DNA of 64,000 nt from Earliella scabrosa. Its lineage: Eukaryota; Basidiomycota; Agaricomycetes; Polyporales; Polyporaceae. This document shows, piece after piece, positions 43,678-54,708 of this stretch. The notes beneath the pieces are model-generated. The model ran no database searches. It was not told where the DNA came from and worked only from the letters and a program-made list of their open reading frames with translations. Each line of letters starts with the position of its first letter. The stretch's first letter is position 1. The stretch covers positions 1,798,001 through 1,862,000 of the forward strand of contig JABYQQ010000002.1 of the NCBI GenBank assembly GCA_022605405.1, read 5' to 3'. The translations under genes were made by a program, and so were the position numbers.

Positions 43678-45670
43678 CTAGCACGCCGCCGAGGACGTCG
43701 ACGCCTCCTTCTCCTTGCCCTTCTCGCGCTCGGCCAGCACCGCGCCCACGGCCGAGCTCGCGTTCGGGCCGTCGTCCATGTACAGCCCGTGCTGCTCAAT
43801 GTAATCCACGACGGGCGCAGGGAGCAGGTATCGGACGCTCAGCCCGCGGCGGAGGAACAGCCGGACCTTGGTCGACGACACGTCGTTCTGGACGAGCTGG
43901 TGGATGAGGTGGATGTTGTGGCGCCAGCGCGAGAGGCTGTCGATCGCCTGGTCCATGTCCGCGCCCGCGCGCTCGATGATCAGCACCCCGTACCGCCCGA
44001 GGATGTGGTCGAGGTCGGGCTCGGACCATACTCCCGGCTCGGACATGGTCGCGATGAGGTCCGAGCCGGCGAGGAGCATGATCCGCGCGGGCTTCTTCGA
44101 CGCGCCCTCCTCGGCGCCGGTCGCGATCCCGCCGAGGCGCGTGTTGATCTCGTGCTCGAAGTGGTCGAGCACGACGGCCGTGCGCTGGTAGGACTGGAAC
44201 GCCTCCCAGGGGTCGACCATCAGCCATTGTGATGTCTGCTCCGCCGCGAGGTTGCACATGTTTACCCTGCAGATTGCCATGGGTTAGCGACAGGAACGAG
44301 AGACAGCATTGGTAAGAAGAAGGGTATTGACGAAATCTCTGCCGAAGTCGACCATCTTATGTCTCGTAGCATCTGTCCTGTTCGCGTCTGACAACCTCTT
44401 ATACCGTCGGAGCAGCCCCTGGGTCCCTTGCAGGACCGCAACACAGGATGTCCAAGACAACAACCCACGGAGTAGCCTTCAAGAACCTCACCGCACTGTC
44501 GAACGTGCCTGGAGAGACAGTCTCGGCATTGTGAGTGACGCACAAGCGATCCAATCCCACCGCACGAGTCTCGCCATTGGTTGACCTCAGCAACCGAGTT
44601 GCGATATACAAATCGCACGTCGATTGGTCAAGGGCTTCATCACAGCATGCGCGCTACGCCTCTGCGGCCAATGTGGGTCTGACAGACACCAATCGCCGTC
44701 GACGAAGTATGATCCGGAATGTGTGTGGGCATCCGCTGATGCGACGGAGACAAGTGATACCCCCATCCAGGAGAACCATGTACGTGTTACGAGAGTTATC
44801 CTGACAGCAGGGTAACATTCGCGTGCGACTGTGGGCCTGATACCAGCTCATGGGGGTCATGAGATGGAATTGCAGGACCACAACCCGGCGGGTGCAGAGG
44901 CAAAATGTCAGGGACAACGTGAAGGCACGACCGATGTCAGATTTCAAGAACCAGTGAACGTCCATGGGACCAACACGGAAGCTGGCATAGGCCAGAACTA
45001 CAGCAACCACTGCGTCATGGGATGCGAGGTCGCCTCGATTAGCCTGAGCTTACTGTGTAGCGCGGCAAGCTCAGGTTATTCCAGGGCTGTGGCGGACGAG
45101 ACGCCTTGAGGCAGTGGCGCTCCGTAGGCTCCGCAATGACTTGCAAGAGCAGCGTCGACATCTCAAGGAATCGCAAAGAACTGCTGCAAGAACACTCTCC
45201 ACCGAACGAGAGAGGCGGACCGGCTCATCGGCTCCGCAGGAGTTGCTCACGTGACCTGAGAATGAAGAGCAAAGCTTCGCTCCCAGTCGGCAAGAGGCAG
45301 CACGGCAATCGACGTGACGAGCGCACAACGACGAGAAGGGACACATATATGCAAGCGAGAGAAGGAGGACTTACCGGTGGTGTGCGCTGAGAAGCCCAGG
45401 CTTCTTGTACTGGTCGCTGACTGGGCTAAGGTAGCCGCCGACGATCTCGAAGTCGGTGTTTTGGCGGACGTAGTCCTTGGCCATCTCGAACATGCGCAGG
45501 TGGAGGTAGGTGACGGGGCTGAAGGAGCCGCAGGCGACGAGGACGACGGGCTGCTTCTCGGGGTTGCGGAGCACGCGCGACAGGCGGTGGGTCGGGAAGG
45601 AGTAGTTTGGCGGGTTCGTGAACTCGGCCGTCGGTGGGGGCGGTGAGGGGTGCATGGTTGCTGCCGACAT
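43678..45670 (-). CDS. NMA1: Nicotinamide mononucleotide adenylyltransferase (NMNAT)
   Basis: Exons 45375-45670 and 43678-44266, joined in phase 2 over a 1108-nt intron, give 294 residues. NMNAT joins NMN (or NaMN) to AMP, the final shared step of NAD synthesis. Family motifs: ACGSFSPVTYLHLRMFEMA (nucleotide-binding GxFxPxTxxH), GGYLSPVSDQYKKPGL, SAHHR continuing across the intron into VNMCNLA, SWLMVDPWEA, MLLAGSDLIATM and VSSTKVRLFLRRG (the ISSTxxR motif). The order and length match eukaryotic NMNATs. The splice is exact, since H-H-R-V-x-M-C is the family consensus, so the long intron is genuine. A Met at 44280 could start only a truncated protein without the nucleotide site. Confidence 0.93.
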
Positions 45671-46877
45671 GGGCGAATGTGGGCTGGTCGAGTCGACCGC
45701 GAGGGTTGGGGCGGATGGGGGAGGATGAGTGGCTGAGGCTGGGTCTGAGGCTGAGGAGATAAATCATATCAGACTTGTGCGGAATATGGACACTCGAGTC
45801 ATCCGTTCCCACGCTGCGGCAGTCGACATGTCCGACCGGCGCATACTCCCGACGTCGTCAGCGACAGCGGCGGGCATCACCATCGTCGCAATGGACGATG
45901 CAGGCGAGGGTGGGGATGGAGACAGGGATGGAGACGAGCGAAGGGGGACGGCGAGTCGTTTGCACGAGTCCATTGATTTTGAAGACGCGTGTCATTGTCG
46001 GCGCTCGCCTCTCGCTGTCAGACTCGACGTTAACAATCTGATAAGCAGGTCGAAGTATAGAAGTATAGAAGACAACCACAGCCGAGAGGAAGCAAGGCTG
46101 CTGCTACAGCCTGGCTACAGCGGTGGCATGCCGAAGTAATAGTATTGTGTTCAGCGCTGAACGAATCCACAGCATGTACCCGGCACGGCAGCTAATCGTG
46201 CCCCATTCACCCAGTAGCCAACCGCTCCATCTTTGAAAGAACGGAGCTCGCACATGGTCGCATCTACTTACGGCAAGCACCTGGCTGTAGATCAGTGCGT
46301 TTCCGATCCAGGGCCATCCCACATCGACCGGAGGTTCTGCACGATTTTGGGCAGCGTTCAACGCTGCCAGTACTTATGGATTCTACGGCCGTTCCCCAGA
46401 CGCGACTATTTGCTTCGGTCATCCTAGTACAAGCTCAGGTTCAGATGACGTTCTTCGTAGACAGACGGCTACAGCTGGCTACCGTAGTACTCATGCCAGC
46501 TTGGATTTGAGTTGTATCTCCTGATACTTCTCCGATGTACTACGTGCTTTTCTTGGACTGTCCACTAGAAACAAATTTGTACATCACTTCAGCATGATCT
46601 GTAATCCGACGTCTGGTTACGAGACCACATCTAATGATGAACGTTAACCCATGTACTGGAACTTGACAGGACTTCAACTGGAGCTTGCTTGAAGTTGGGG
46701 TCCGGCTATGATCGGCCCGCGCGCCCGGAGGGGTGACCATGTCACAAACACGTTTTTCTGTGACTTTAATGTCACGCGACGCGGGCCGTGGCTCGCGACT
46801 TCCAACTGTGAGCTCTAACCACCACCACACACCGTGTATACTTCTGTTTCATCCACTGTCCCACGCGACATCTCACC
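45671..46877. other. Divergent intergenic, nothing recognised
   Basis: Lies between divergently transcribed NMNAT and the KEN-box gene and should hold both promoters. No supported gene. Confidence 0.4.
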
Positions 46878-49521
46878 ATGAGAACACGGCGCAGGCCCGT
46901 CCTGCAAGACAAGACCCCGGGGAACACCCCGCAGAAGCCGAAACCGAAGGCAACGCGCTCTGCTAGTGCCAAACCAAAGCTCGTCCCCGTCGTGGAGATC
47001 AAGACGCGGCCGCGGAGGAGTGCGAGGGTCAAACAGCTTGAGAATGCGGAGCCGATGGAGGTAGATGAGGACGGAGATGAGCGAGAGCAGGGAAGTGGGA
47101 CACGAGGTACGTTAGCTGTGATCGGGTGCATGCTTGGGACGCGTTGTGAACGCGCTTGGTCGCTAGAAGTCCCTGCAGCTGCAGACGCCACGCCGCAGCC
47201 TCCGGTCGCGCAGGAACCGCGTCGATCCAAGTCGAAGCCGGAGCAACCGACCGCACAGGTCAAGCGAGGGAGGGGAAGACCGAGGAAGGTGCAGGCTGCA
47301 GTACCTTATGTTGCACCAGGTGCGTCGCTTCCATATCTTCGTGTGTGGCCGGGCCCTCATACTTCCCCAGAACCCGAACCCGTGGCTGAGGATGTTGAAA
47401 TGGACGTGCCTGTGGCAGACGAGGATCATGACGATGAGCGTGATCAACGCGGACGTTCCGTCAGTCCCAGCTCTAAACACTATGAAGTCGCAGAGCCGTC
47501 TGCGCATGAGCATGAGCCAAACGCCACCGAGTATGTTCCAGCTGCAGAGGAAGGACTGCGCATGCTCCCTTCTCCGGTGTCACCCACTGCTCGCCGCGAA
47601 CCCGCTCATATACCTCTGGGCTCGCTACCACCTTCGTCTTTCCCCGTTGCGCAACCCGAACGTGAGGCGACCCCAGAGTCGGTCCCTGTAGCGGACGAAG
47701 ACGACAGCACTGCGTCTGAAGCCGTACGAGCTCTCCTCAACACCCCTTCTCCCGCACGCATGGTCCGCGCCCCTATTCCCGTCGAGTCTACCCCACTCGG
47801 CCGACTCCCGCCCCTCGAGCAATCTCTCAGAGCATGCTTTCCTCGAGGACGGCACGATAGCAGTATCCGTAAGTGGAACGCTGGAGTTTCGCGCGCGTAC
47901 TCGCCTCTCCCGCCATCTTCTCCCCCGCCCCCCTCGCCACCGACCCAGGTGCCAATCGCGTCCAGCTCCCAACCGTTGCCCAAGCGATATCGCTTCTCTT
48001 CTGACGAACCGGACGAGAACCAAGAGAATGCGGGGCCTGTGTACGTGCGGAAGGATAGGCCGAGCGACAGCGATCCCTTCGGGCTGCTAGCGGCGGAGAA
48101 GAAGCTCAAGGCGATGCGCCAGCGACAAATGCCGGCCGAGTCGTCGAGGGCTCCAGGTGCCACTCGTGCGCCACTTGGTACGCTGGCGATTGACGAGGTT
48201 CCCTCTTCTGTCCCCATCCCCGACCGCCTCCCGACCCCTATACCGTCGGACGACGACCACAACATCGACGACCTCTATCTCGATGTTGATCCCGTACCGG
48301 CCGGGCTGTCGCATGTGGATGGCTCGGATGACCTCGAGGACGAGGATAAGGAGAACGTTCCAACTGAGGACTACGACCTGAACGAGGACAAGGAGAATAT
48401 GCGCCCTCCCCACCTCATCTTCGACGACTACAAGGAGAACGACCCCCCGGAGGACGTCGTCATGGAAGACGGATCGTCCGAAGACGCGGAGGACGCGGAG
48501 AACATCCCCTCCGTCGCCCCGCTCCTCCTCGCGTCCGCGAAGAAGGGCCTCGCCGAGCTCTTTGAAGAGCCCTCTTCGTCCTCCGCGAGCCCGACCCACG
48601 CCCTCCGCACGCCCCACAAGCACCGCAGCGCGCACAAGCGCTCACCGCTCCCCACCCCGCACTTCTCCGACGGCGGCGGTCTCTCGGACTCGCCCCTCAC
48701 CACGAAGTCCGCTGCGGTGCGCATCTCGTCCCCGTCCCCGTCCAAGCCCCCCGCGCCCCGCCCGTCGACGTCTGCAGCGCCCCGACAGCGCCAGCCGCTC
48801 GCGACGCTCGAGCTGGAGGGGGAGGGGGAGGAGTACCACGCGGTGCCGGTACCGGAGCCGCCGAAGGTCGCGGGCAGGAAGCGCACGCGGGCGCAGGTTG
48901 AGGAGAGCAGCGAGGACTCGGACCCGCGCGCGGCGGTGCGCAAGCTCGAGGCGCTCCTGCCGAAGCGCTCGAAGACGACGAAGACCGCGCGCGCTGCTGC
49001 TGCGAAGGGGAGTGGGAAGGGAAAGGGGAAGGAGCGCGAGAACATCCCGGCGAGCGAGTCGGGGAGCGATCGCGAGAATGAGAACGATAGCGACGCGTCG
49101 CCGCCGAAGGCCCCGCCGCGCTCTGCTGCTGCTCGTGGAAGAGGGCGCGGGGTAGGCAGGGGAAGAGAGAGGGGGAGAGGTAGGGGCAGGGCGGCCGCCC
49201 CTGTGACGACGGCGGTGGCGGGGCGTAATGCGACGAGCACTGCTGCTGCGAGGGGACGGTCGACATCCAGAGGCCGCCCGGTATCGAAAGGAAAGGGCAA
49301 AGAGAAGGCCGTGGAGGAGGTCGATCCTGAAGAGGACGAGGTGCGTGTCTTGTGCTCTCCTGCATCTCCGCTGTCGAGCTGCACGTTGCGTTCGTGTGCT
49401 GACGATGTGTGAATCCTTTCATGCACTGCAGGAGCGCGCCCGGCAGCGCCAGGAGCGCATCGAGTACTTCCGCAAGCTGCAGGAGTACAGCCTCGAGAAG
49501 GAGGACGTGTACGTGATCTAG
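46878..49521 (+). CDS. Large disordered protein with KEN boxes, D-box and AT-hook
   Basis: Exons 46878-47106, 47167-47319, 47371-49340 and 49432-49521, in phase, give 813 residues. The first two introns (60 and 51 nt) are multiples of three without stops, so a read-through form is also open. Residues 5-12 hold an RxxL destruction-box-like RRPVLQDK. An AT-hook-like KRGRGRPRK follows near residue 115. Near the middle are DKENVP, DKENMRPP and YKENDP (three KEN boxes) and QENAGPVY. The C-terminal third is Arg/Gly- and Lys-rich (RGRGRGVGRGRERGRGRGR). A charged, conserved-looking tail ends it (RIEYFRKLQEYSLEKEDVYV). D-box plus KEN boxes suggest turnover by the anaphase-promoting complex, and the AT-hook suggests DNA binding. 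Identity is not established; a chromosome-cycle regulator such as a securin- or sororin-like protein is a hypothesis only. Confidence 0.7.
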
Positions 49522-50318
49522 CTGGCGTCGACGCTGGTGGAGCCAGGATCCAGGATTTCTTGTGTCTTGGGTGAATGTTGGTATCGGTTGGTGTTCGTTC
49601 CTTCTTGGTTGATGTTCCCTATTTTCTTCGCTGTGTATTCCCCATCTTTTTCGCTGTGTATTTCCCATTCTGCCCGCCCCTCCCCCCTCTGTCCCTTGCT
49701 TCTTCCTCATCTGTATCCCTCGAGACCAACTCTCTACTACTCATTCTCCCTCTTTGCACTATCCCTTATGACTATGCTAATGTCCGATGTCTCATCGACT
49801 CGTTGTTCTCTGTAGGTATATCCCCGTTTCGCGAGCAGCAGCTTGAATATGCTTGTATGTAGCAATATCTCACCCCACGCTCCCCATCGTTATGTCATGG
49901 ACCTTCGCTCGTATCGCCTCTGTTCTTGTTCTGTGAGGCAGAGCCGCGTAGTGCGATCCGAGGTGAGCCGATAATCGTCTGTCGGCGATAATGAACTGAT
50001 GAATGTTCAGCTCAGGGGAAATGACCTGCTATCTGAATGCGCCGAGGAGGTGCTGCGTACAGTCCTGTGGAGATGAACGAGATGTTCCCTGCAAGAACGC
50101 GAGCGCACGGCCTTCTGCTGTCAATGTGGTATGGGATCAAGCCTCTTCTGGGGTGATAAGCGTGTTGCGCGTGGCGCCGACATACTCGGATGCAATGGGA
50201 TCTCCATTGGTGTTGTGTAGCGGATCTCATGCTCACTATGGGCGCGCCCAGTGAGTACCATATATTTTGGCACCATGTCTGCAGTTGTTCGAACCCTATC
50301 ACTCCCCGGAATATCCCC
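49522..50318. other. Intergenic, nothing recognised
   Basis: A pyrimidine-rich tract (about 49600-49760) after the KEN-box gene; the rest is the 5' region of DUF6533 gene b. The DNA before gene b (about 50190-50260) resembles that before gene a. Confidence 0.4.
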
Positions 50319-52053
50319 ATGGACTCGCCTGCGGACCTAGTGATTCACGTGCAGTCTATGTACGTCCTCCAGGGCCCGTGACGTCATGTGTATACTGACA
50401 TCGCATTGGACTCTGTCCGTGATAGATACATACTGGTCTACTGTTTCCTGGCCATCATCGGTGAGTCCATTCCAGCTTCGTTGAATGCCGCCACTGACGA
50501 TTGCACGCAACCCAGCTATTGTCATCTATGAATGGCTAGCCTCGCTAGAAGACGAGATAGATCTTATATGGTGTGGGTGTGGTCGGGGAGGACTGAGCAT
50601 AGTCTCGACGCTTTACATCCTCAGCAGATATGCTTGGATACTGGATTTGGCCGTCACGTTGACCACTATCAACCCTGTCTCGTATACGGTGAGTGGATTC
50701 AAGTTTGTTTTTGACCGTCACGAGGGTCCGAACTGCGTGTTGCACAGAGGTAATATCCGATGTCCCGGCACGACTCTTCTGGATCCCTCTCATGGAGTGT
50801 TTCCTCAGCTGTCAAGTACTGGGTAGAGTGCTTCTCGTGCTCCTGATGATCGAAGAATGCAGTGCGGCTGGTGAGTGGCTTGCGCGAGCTTGACAGTGTC
50901 GTTCAGGTGGTTGACCCGTCCTACTTTCCAGTGTTTGCCGCTATTCGGGTCTATGCTATCTCCGGGAGGAATTTCTCGCTAGCCGTGATTACGTTGCTCC
51001 TGGCGATGGTGCTCCCTCTGGCGCAACTCGTACGTGATAGTTCACAGGTAACGATCATACACACTGACATCACGCGACATGCCAGGTTTATCAAGCACCG
51101 GAACGATTAGAAGTTCTCCCGCCTCCTTTCAACTGCACCAACCTTCCTTTCTTCCAATCGCCGCAAATCGTCATTACGTCAGTGCGCGGTTTGTCCTCTT
51201 CGCCCTCACCTGTGTCGCTGATCGTTTATGGCAGATGTACGAGCTTTTATTGCTGGCCTATCGGACCCTAATCATCTGTCATATCTTCAGTAATCATGCT
51301 GTCACACGGAGCCATGGCTATCGCCGATTTCATTGCCGTCGCTGTGACATGGCGGAAAACCTATGCCACTTATAGGTCGTTACCCCAAGCGAACATGAGG
51401 GTCTCCTTGGCGCGTGTGCTGCTTTATGACGGTAAGTAGTTCAGTCTCTTTCATAGATGATACGGCGTGTTGAACGACCCACATTCGGTAGGCACCGTTT
51501 ACTTTCTGTGGGTCAATTGAGTCCCCCAGGATGCTCCGTCATACTGACGGGTTCGTGCCAGAGTGCTCTTCTCCATGAATATCGTACACATGACGGTCAC
51601 AGGAATCTCAGTACGTTAATTTCCTTGACTCAGTCGGTGGGTTTACCGTCGGACCGTATCTAAACGGGTGCATCAGGTCTTGCGGCCCTCCATCATCGCA
51701 CCAGATCGGACTGCATTCATCTCCCGCTTTGTGGACATGTGAGTGGAAGCATCACAGCAGTCCAAACACTTGGAAGCCGAGCTGACTCCGACCACAGCTT
51801 GACTACGATCCTCACCTGCCGCTTCATCCTCGACCTCCGGCGCGCGGACCGCCAACTGATCGAGCAGTCAAGTACGTTCTCCTGGGTGGACCCCTGTAAC
51901 TGCGGTGAATATCTTGACTGTCGAGAGTTGGAGTCCATGCCGAGATTCGTGGCGCCGGTCGCCGGTCCTACTCTGTCCGATTCGTGCCAGGATGACGATG
52001 ATATGGTAGGCGTTTATAGCGAACGCCCCCACGACGAACCCCTCGCGCGATGA
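50319..52053 (+). CDS. DUF6533 membrane protein b
   Basis: Thirteen exons: 50319-50359, 50426-50460, 50516-50688, 50748-50749, 50809-50870, 50932-51029, 51086-51177, 51235-51236, 51291-51431, 51492-51507, 51562-51610, 51677-51738 and 51798-52053. They give 342 residues. The fourth exon (AG) and eighth exon (AT) are 2 nt long; skipping the first gives a stop within six codons. Landmarks: YEWLASLEDEIDLIW, Ser-Cys-Gln, IRVYAISGRNFSLAVITLLL, PPPFNCTNLPFF, HGAMAIADFIAVAVTWRKTY, FSMNIVHMTV and a soluble tail (FILDLRRADRQLIEQSS). Closest to gene a, including the C-terminal tail. A multi-pass membrane protein of unknown function. Confidence 0.88.
50748..50749 (+). other. 2-nt micro-exon (AG), first of DUF6533 gene b
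   Basis: Context CACAG|AG|GTAATA. It supplies the first two bases of the conserved Ser codon; flanking introns are 59 and 59 nt. Confidence 0.8.
51235..51236 (+). other. 2-nt micro-exon (AT), second of DUF6533 gene b
   Basis: Context GGCAG|AT|GTACGA. It completes a Thr codon and starts a Leu codon. The 54-nt downstream intron has a CCCTAATC branch-point-like motif. Confidence 0.8.
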
Positions 52054-52950
52054 GGCTGATGCTGTGGTGTAGCATGGGGACAATAGAACGAACTACTAGC
52101 ATGCTCTGCAGCAGGCGGTGCACTGTGCGACGAGAGGTACCACCTCCAGCAAAGCTGCACACTATACGTAAGTATACGGTGACATTATCTGAACGGGATC
52201 TCAAGGACTGTGTATTTTTTATTCCGTATGTTTCATATTACAGAGCTAGAGACCTTGCGGCAACCACTGTACCTTCGAGTATGTACTCTCAGAGGTAAGA
52301 TGACTCTCGAAACGAACTGAGAGAGAACGTTGGCGAGCCCGTAACAGCTCATAGATAGATCGAGTCGTAGATGACCTTCAAGTTGTCGTTGAGTTGCGGA
52401 GACATTGATCGAAGCACTAGTACCGTCGGTGTGTCTCAAGAGCAACTAATCAGAAACAATTGGCTTCGTATATGTTGTGTCAGCAGGAGAGTTCTTCGGG
52501 CGGCTAAGCCCCCCCGTCGCGGCACCGCCGCCCTCTCATAGTGACACTATCAACGGCGGCCTCGGAGCCGTCATCCCGACATACTGAGGACCATCAGTGC
52601 AGAACGGAAATATTATAGGCTTTAAACATACGACTTCAACACTGTGACTATAGAGACGTATGGACCACATACGAGCTGCACCTCTCAGAAGCACGATAGA
52701 AGGCTCAGTGTTGACAGTCCTCTAGACTCGAGGTCCTCATGAGTAATCGTCCCGTCTGGTAGTCAATGTTTCTGCGCTTGAATGCCGATCGGGATATTAC
52801 CGAACATGGCAAGAGAAGCGCGTTTTGTGGCTCATTGCGAGTTCTTGGGACGGAGAGCCCGAGCTGCAGTGTTTTGTGAGCTCGGGGAGGCGACTGGAAG
52901 CCCGAGTACGTCGGCCACGGACGGTGTCCCGTTCTGAAGACATGACAGCA
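52054..52950. other. Intergenic, nothing recognised
   Basis: No supported gene or repeat. Confidence 0.4.
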
Positions 52951-52957
52951 TATATAA
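52951..52957 (+). promoter_or_regulatory. TATA box of the YCII-domain gene
   Basis: TATATAA, 95 bp before the start codon at 53046. Confidence 0.6.
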
Positions 52958-53045
52958 GGCCGTGGTCAGACACGTCGAAGGTACTCAGCCACCTACCCAT
53001 CTTCTCATCTACCACCTTCCCAATCCACCCCTGAAGAGCATCACC

Positions 53046-53614
53046 ATGACTTTGAAGTACAACTATTTCCTCGTGAACGCACCCGACCAGCCAAACAGCC
53101 AGCGGGCAAAACATGGAGCTGAGCACCTGCAACAGAATGCACCCCTCGCTCAGAGCGGATACGTTGGTAGGTACTCATCATCCTCTGGCCGCATGACAGT
53201 CGTGCTTTGCCGAGTTCACACTCGAGTCGGCAGCGAGGACAACGTCCGCGCCTACTGCTCCAAGTTCCCATGGCTTCGGAAACCGAATGGCTGACGTACC
53301 TTTCTCTTTGTACTTGCAGTCGTCGGCGGAGCACTCCTCCCCACTGGTGCCGTCTCCTCCGATGCGGATGCGCTTGCCAAACTTGTGGGATCGGTGATCA
53401 TCGTGAAAGCGGAATCCGTTGACCATGTATGGGAGACGTTGAAGAAGGACGTGTTCTACACTTCGGGAGAGGTGGTGAGTGCTTTTGTCTGGTTTCCAAG
53501 ATGCCTATGCTGACCAGATCATGCTCTTCGCCCTGGTATGTTATGGGACTGCAGTGGGACAACACGAAGATTACGGTCACGCCCGTGTACATTGGAGTTC
53601 CGCAGGTCGAGTGA
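53046..53614 (+). CDS. YCII-domain protein
   Basis: Exons 53046-53166, 53320-53474 and 53555-53614, in phase, give 111 residues. The protein opens with YNYFLVNAPDQPNSQR, then GGALLPTGAVSSDADALAK, VIIVKAESVDHVWETLKKD and VWDNTKITVTPVYIG. This is the ferredoxin-like YCII/DGPF fold (YciI family), seen in small soluble proteins proposed to act as enzymes or ligand-binding units of unspecified substrate. It covers a whole YCII domain and little else, and has no signal peptide. The 153-nt first intron is longer than its neighbours. Confidence 0.85.
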
Positions 53615-54708
53615 GCGACCGTGTCAGCAACGACCTGGGAGGGGAGTTATGTGTACAAATTGTAGCTGCACGCACTCAGACTTTCGTATGCATTGACGAA
53701 CCGTTTGACTCGTTCGGAGATTCATGATGAGTGCCCCAAGAGAAAGTTTTGTCAGCGTCTAGATCGCTTAAGTAACTCACCTCGGCAACGGCCGTCAACG
53801 ACCCTCACTGCCGGCACATACTTACTAGACACCATACCTTGTTGCATTCATCGCGTCCTAGACTGTCGCGCCTGTTCAGATTGGAGATCCGGGAAGCCCG
53901 CTTGAAGGGATGCACAAGGGTATACACTTGAGTCTATCTACCCAGGCTTCGGCCGTTGCATTATTGTAAGTCCGGTGTAAGTCCTTATTCGCCGTGCGGC
54001 CAGTACCATTCGGACTTGATCTTTGTCCTGACGAGCTTATGGATTGTGCTCATCTTCACTCTCAGGTGATTTCAAGTCGTTGCAACTGTGGCCACTCCCA
54101 GAGTTTGTACAGCCTGATTGCTTACAGCCTCAGTGAGAAAGTCCTATCTAGACGCCAGCACCGCCAACGGACGCGCAAATCCTACAGGATGCAGGGAAGG
54201 TCTCCGACTGCACATGCAACATGACTTCCATCACACATGGACCCAACAATGGCAGTACTGCTCCATTCAAGAACATCTTCCTTCCGGATCCGGCATTGGT
54301 ACGTGGCGAACCACCGGTGGCCCGGGAGCGTCCAAAGCGGCCTTTGGTTCGCGGTCCACCGGACTACCCGCGCACATAGGGCCCTGGAGGCTGCATGAGA
54401 CTCCGAACATGCAGAAAAACTGCGGTACGCCTCCAATTTTTCTGTCAGTATGCATGAACGACTTCGCAACGCAGGTGGTTCCACTGATGATGAAAGCATA
54501 TCTAAGTTCACGGATATGAAAGGCTTCTCTGGTCTCTGTCGCCATTCATCCACAGCTGAATGTCAGAATAGGAACAGCCTGATTAAAAATCCATTTCCGC
54601 TTCATGGTTTTTCTTAGTGCCTTCCTCCCAGTATAATAAGCCACGACGCCTAAGCACACTTCAGCAACTCGGGTCCATCTCTCCACTCACATACCTCTCG
54701 GTCTCACC
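53615..54708. other. Intergenic, nothing recognised
   Basis: A TATA-like GTATAATAAG at 54631-54640 precedes DUF6533 gene c by about 70 bp. No other supported feature. Confidence 0.4.

Noticed and set aside
44267..44280. Met at 44280 as the NMNAT start
   Set aside because: It would remove the GxFxPxTxxH nucleotide-binding motif, while splicing to the exon at 45375-45670 restores the full family sequence in exact phase.
48428..49426. 332-codon minus-strand frame opposite the KEN-box gene
   Set aside because: Antisense reflection of the biased codons of the plus-strand gene; Ser/Ala/Leu repeats only.
50689..50808. A single 120-nt intron instead of a 2-nt exon flanked by two introns
   Set aside because: Joining the flanking exons directly gives a stop within six codons in gene b and frameshifts in the three paralogues.
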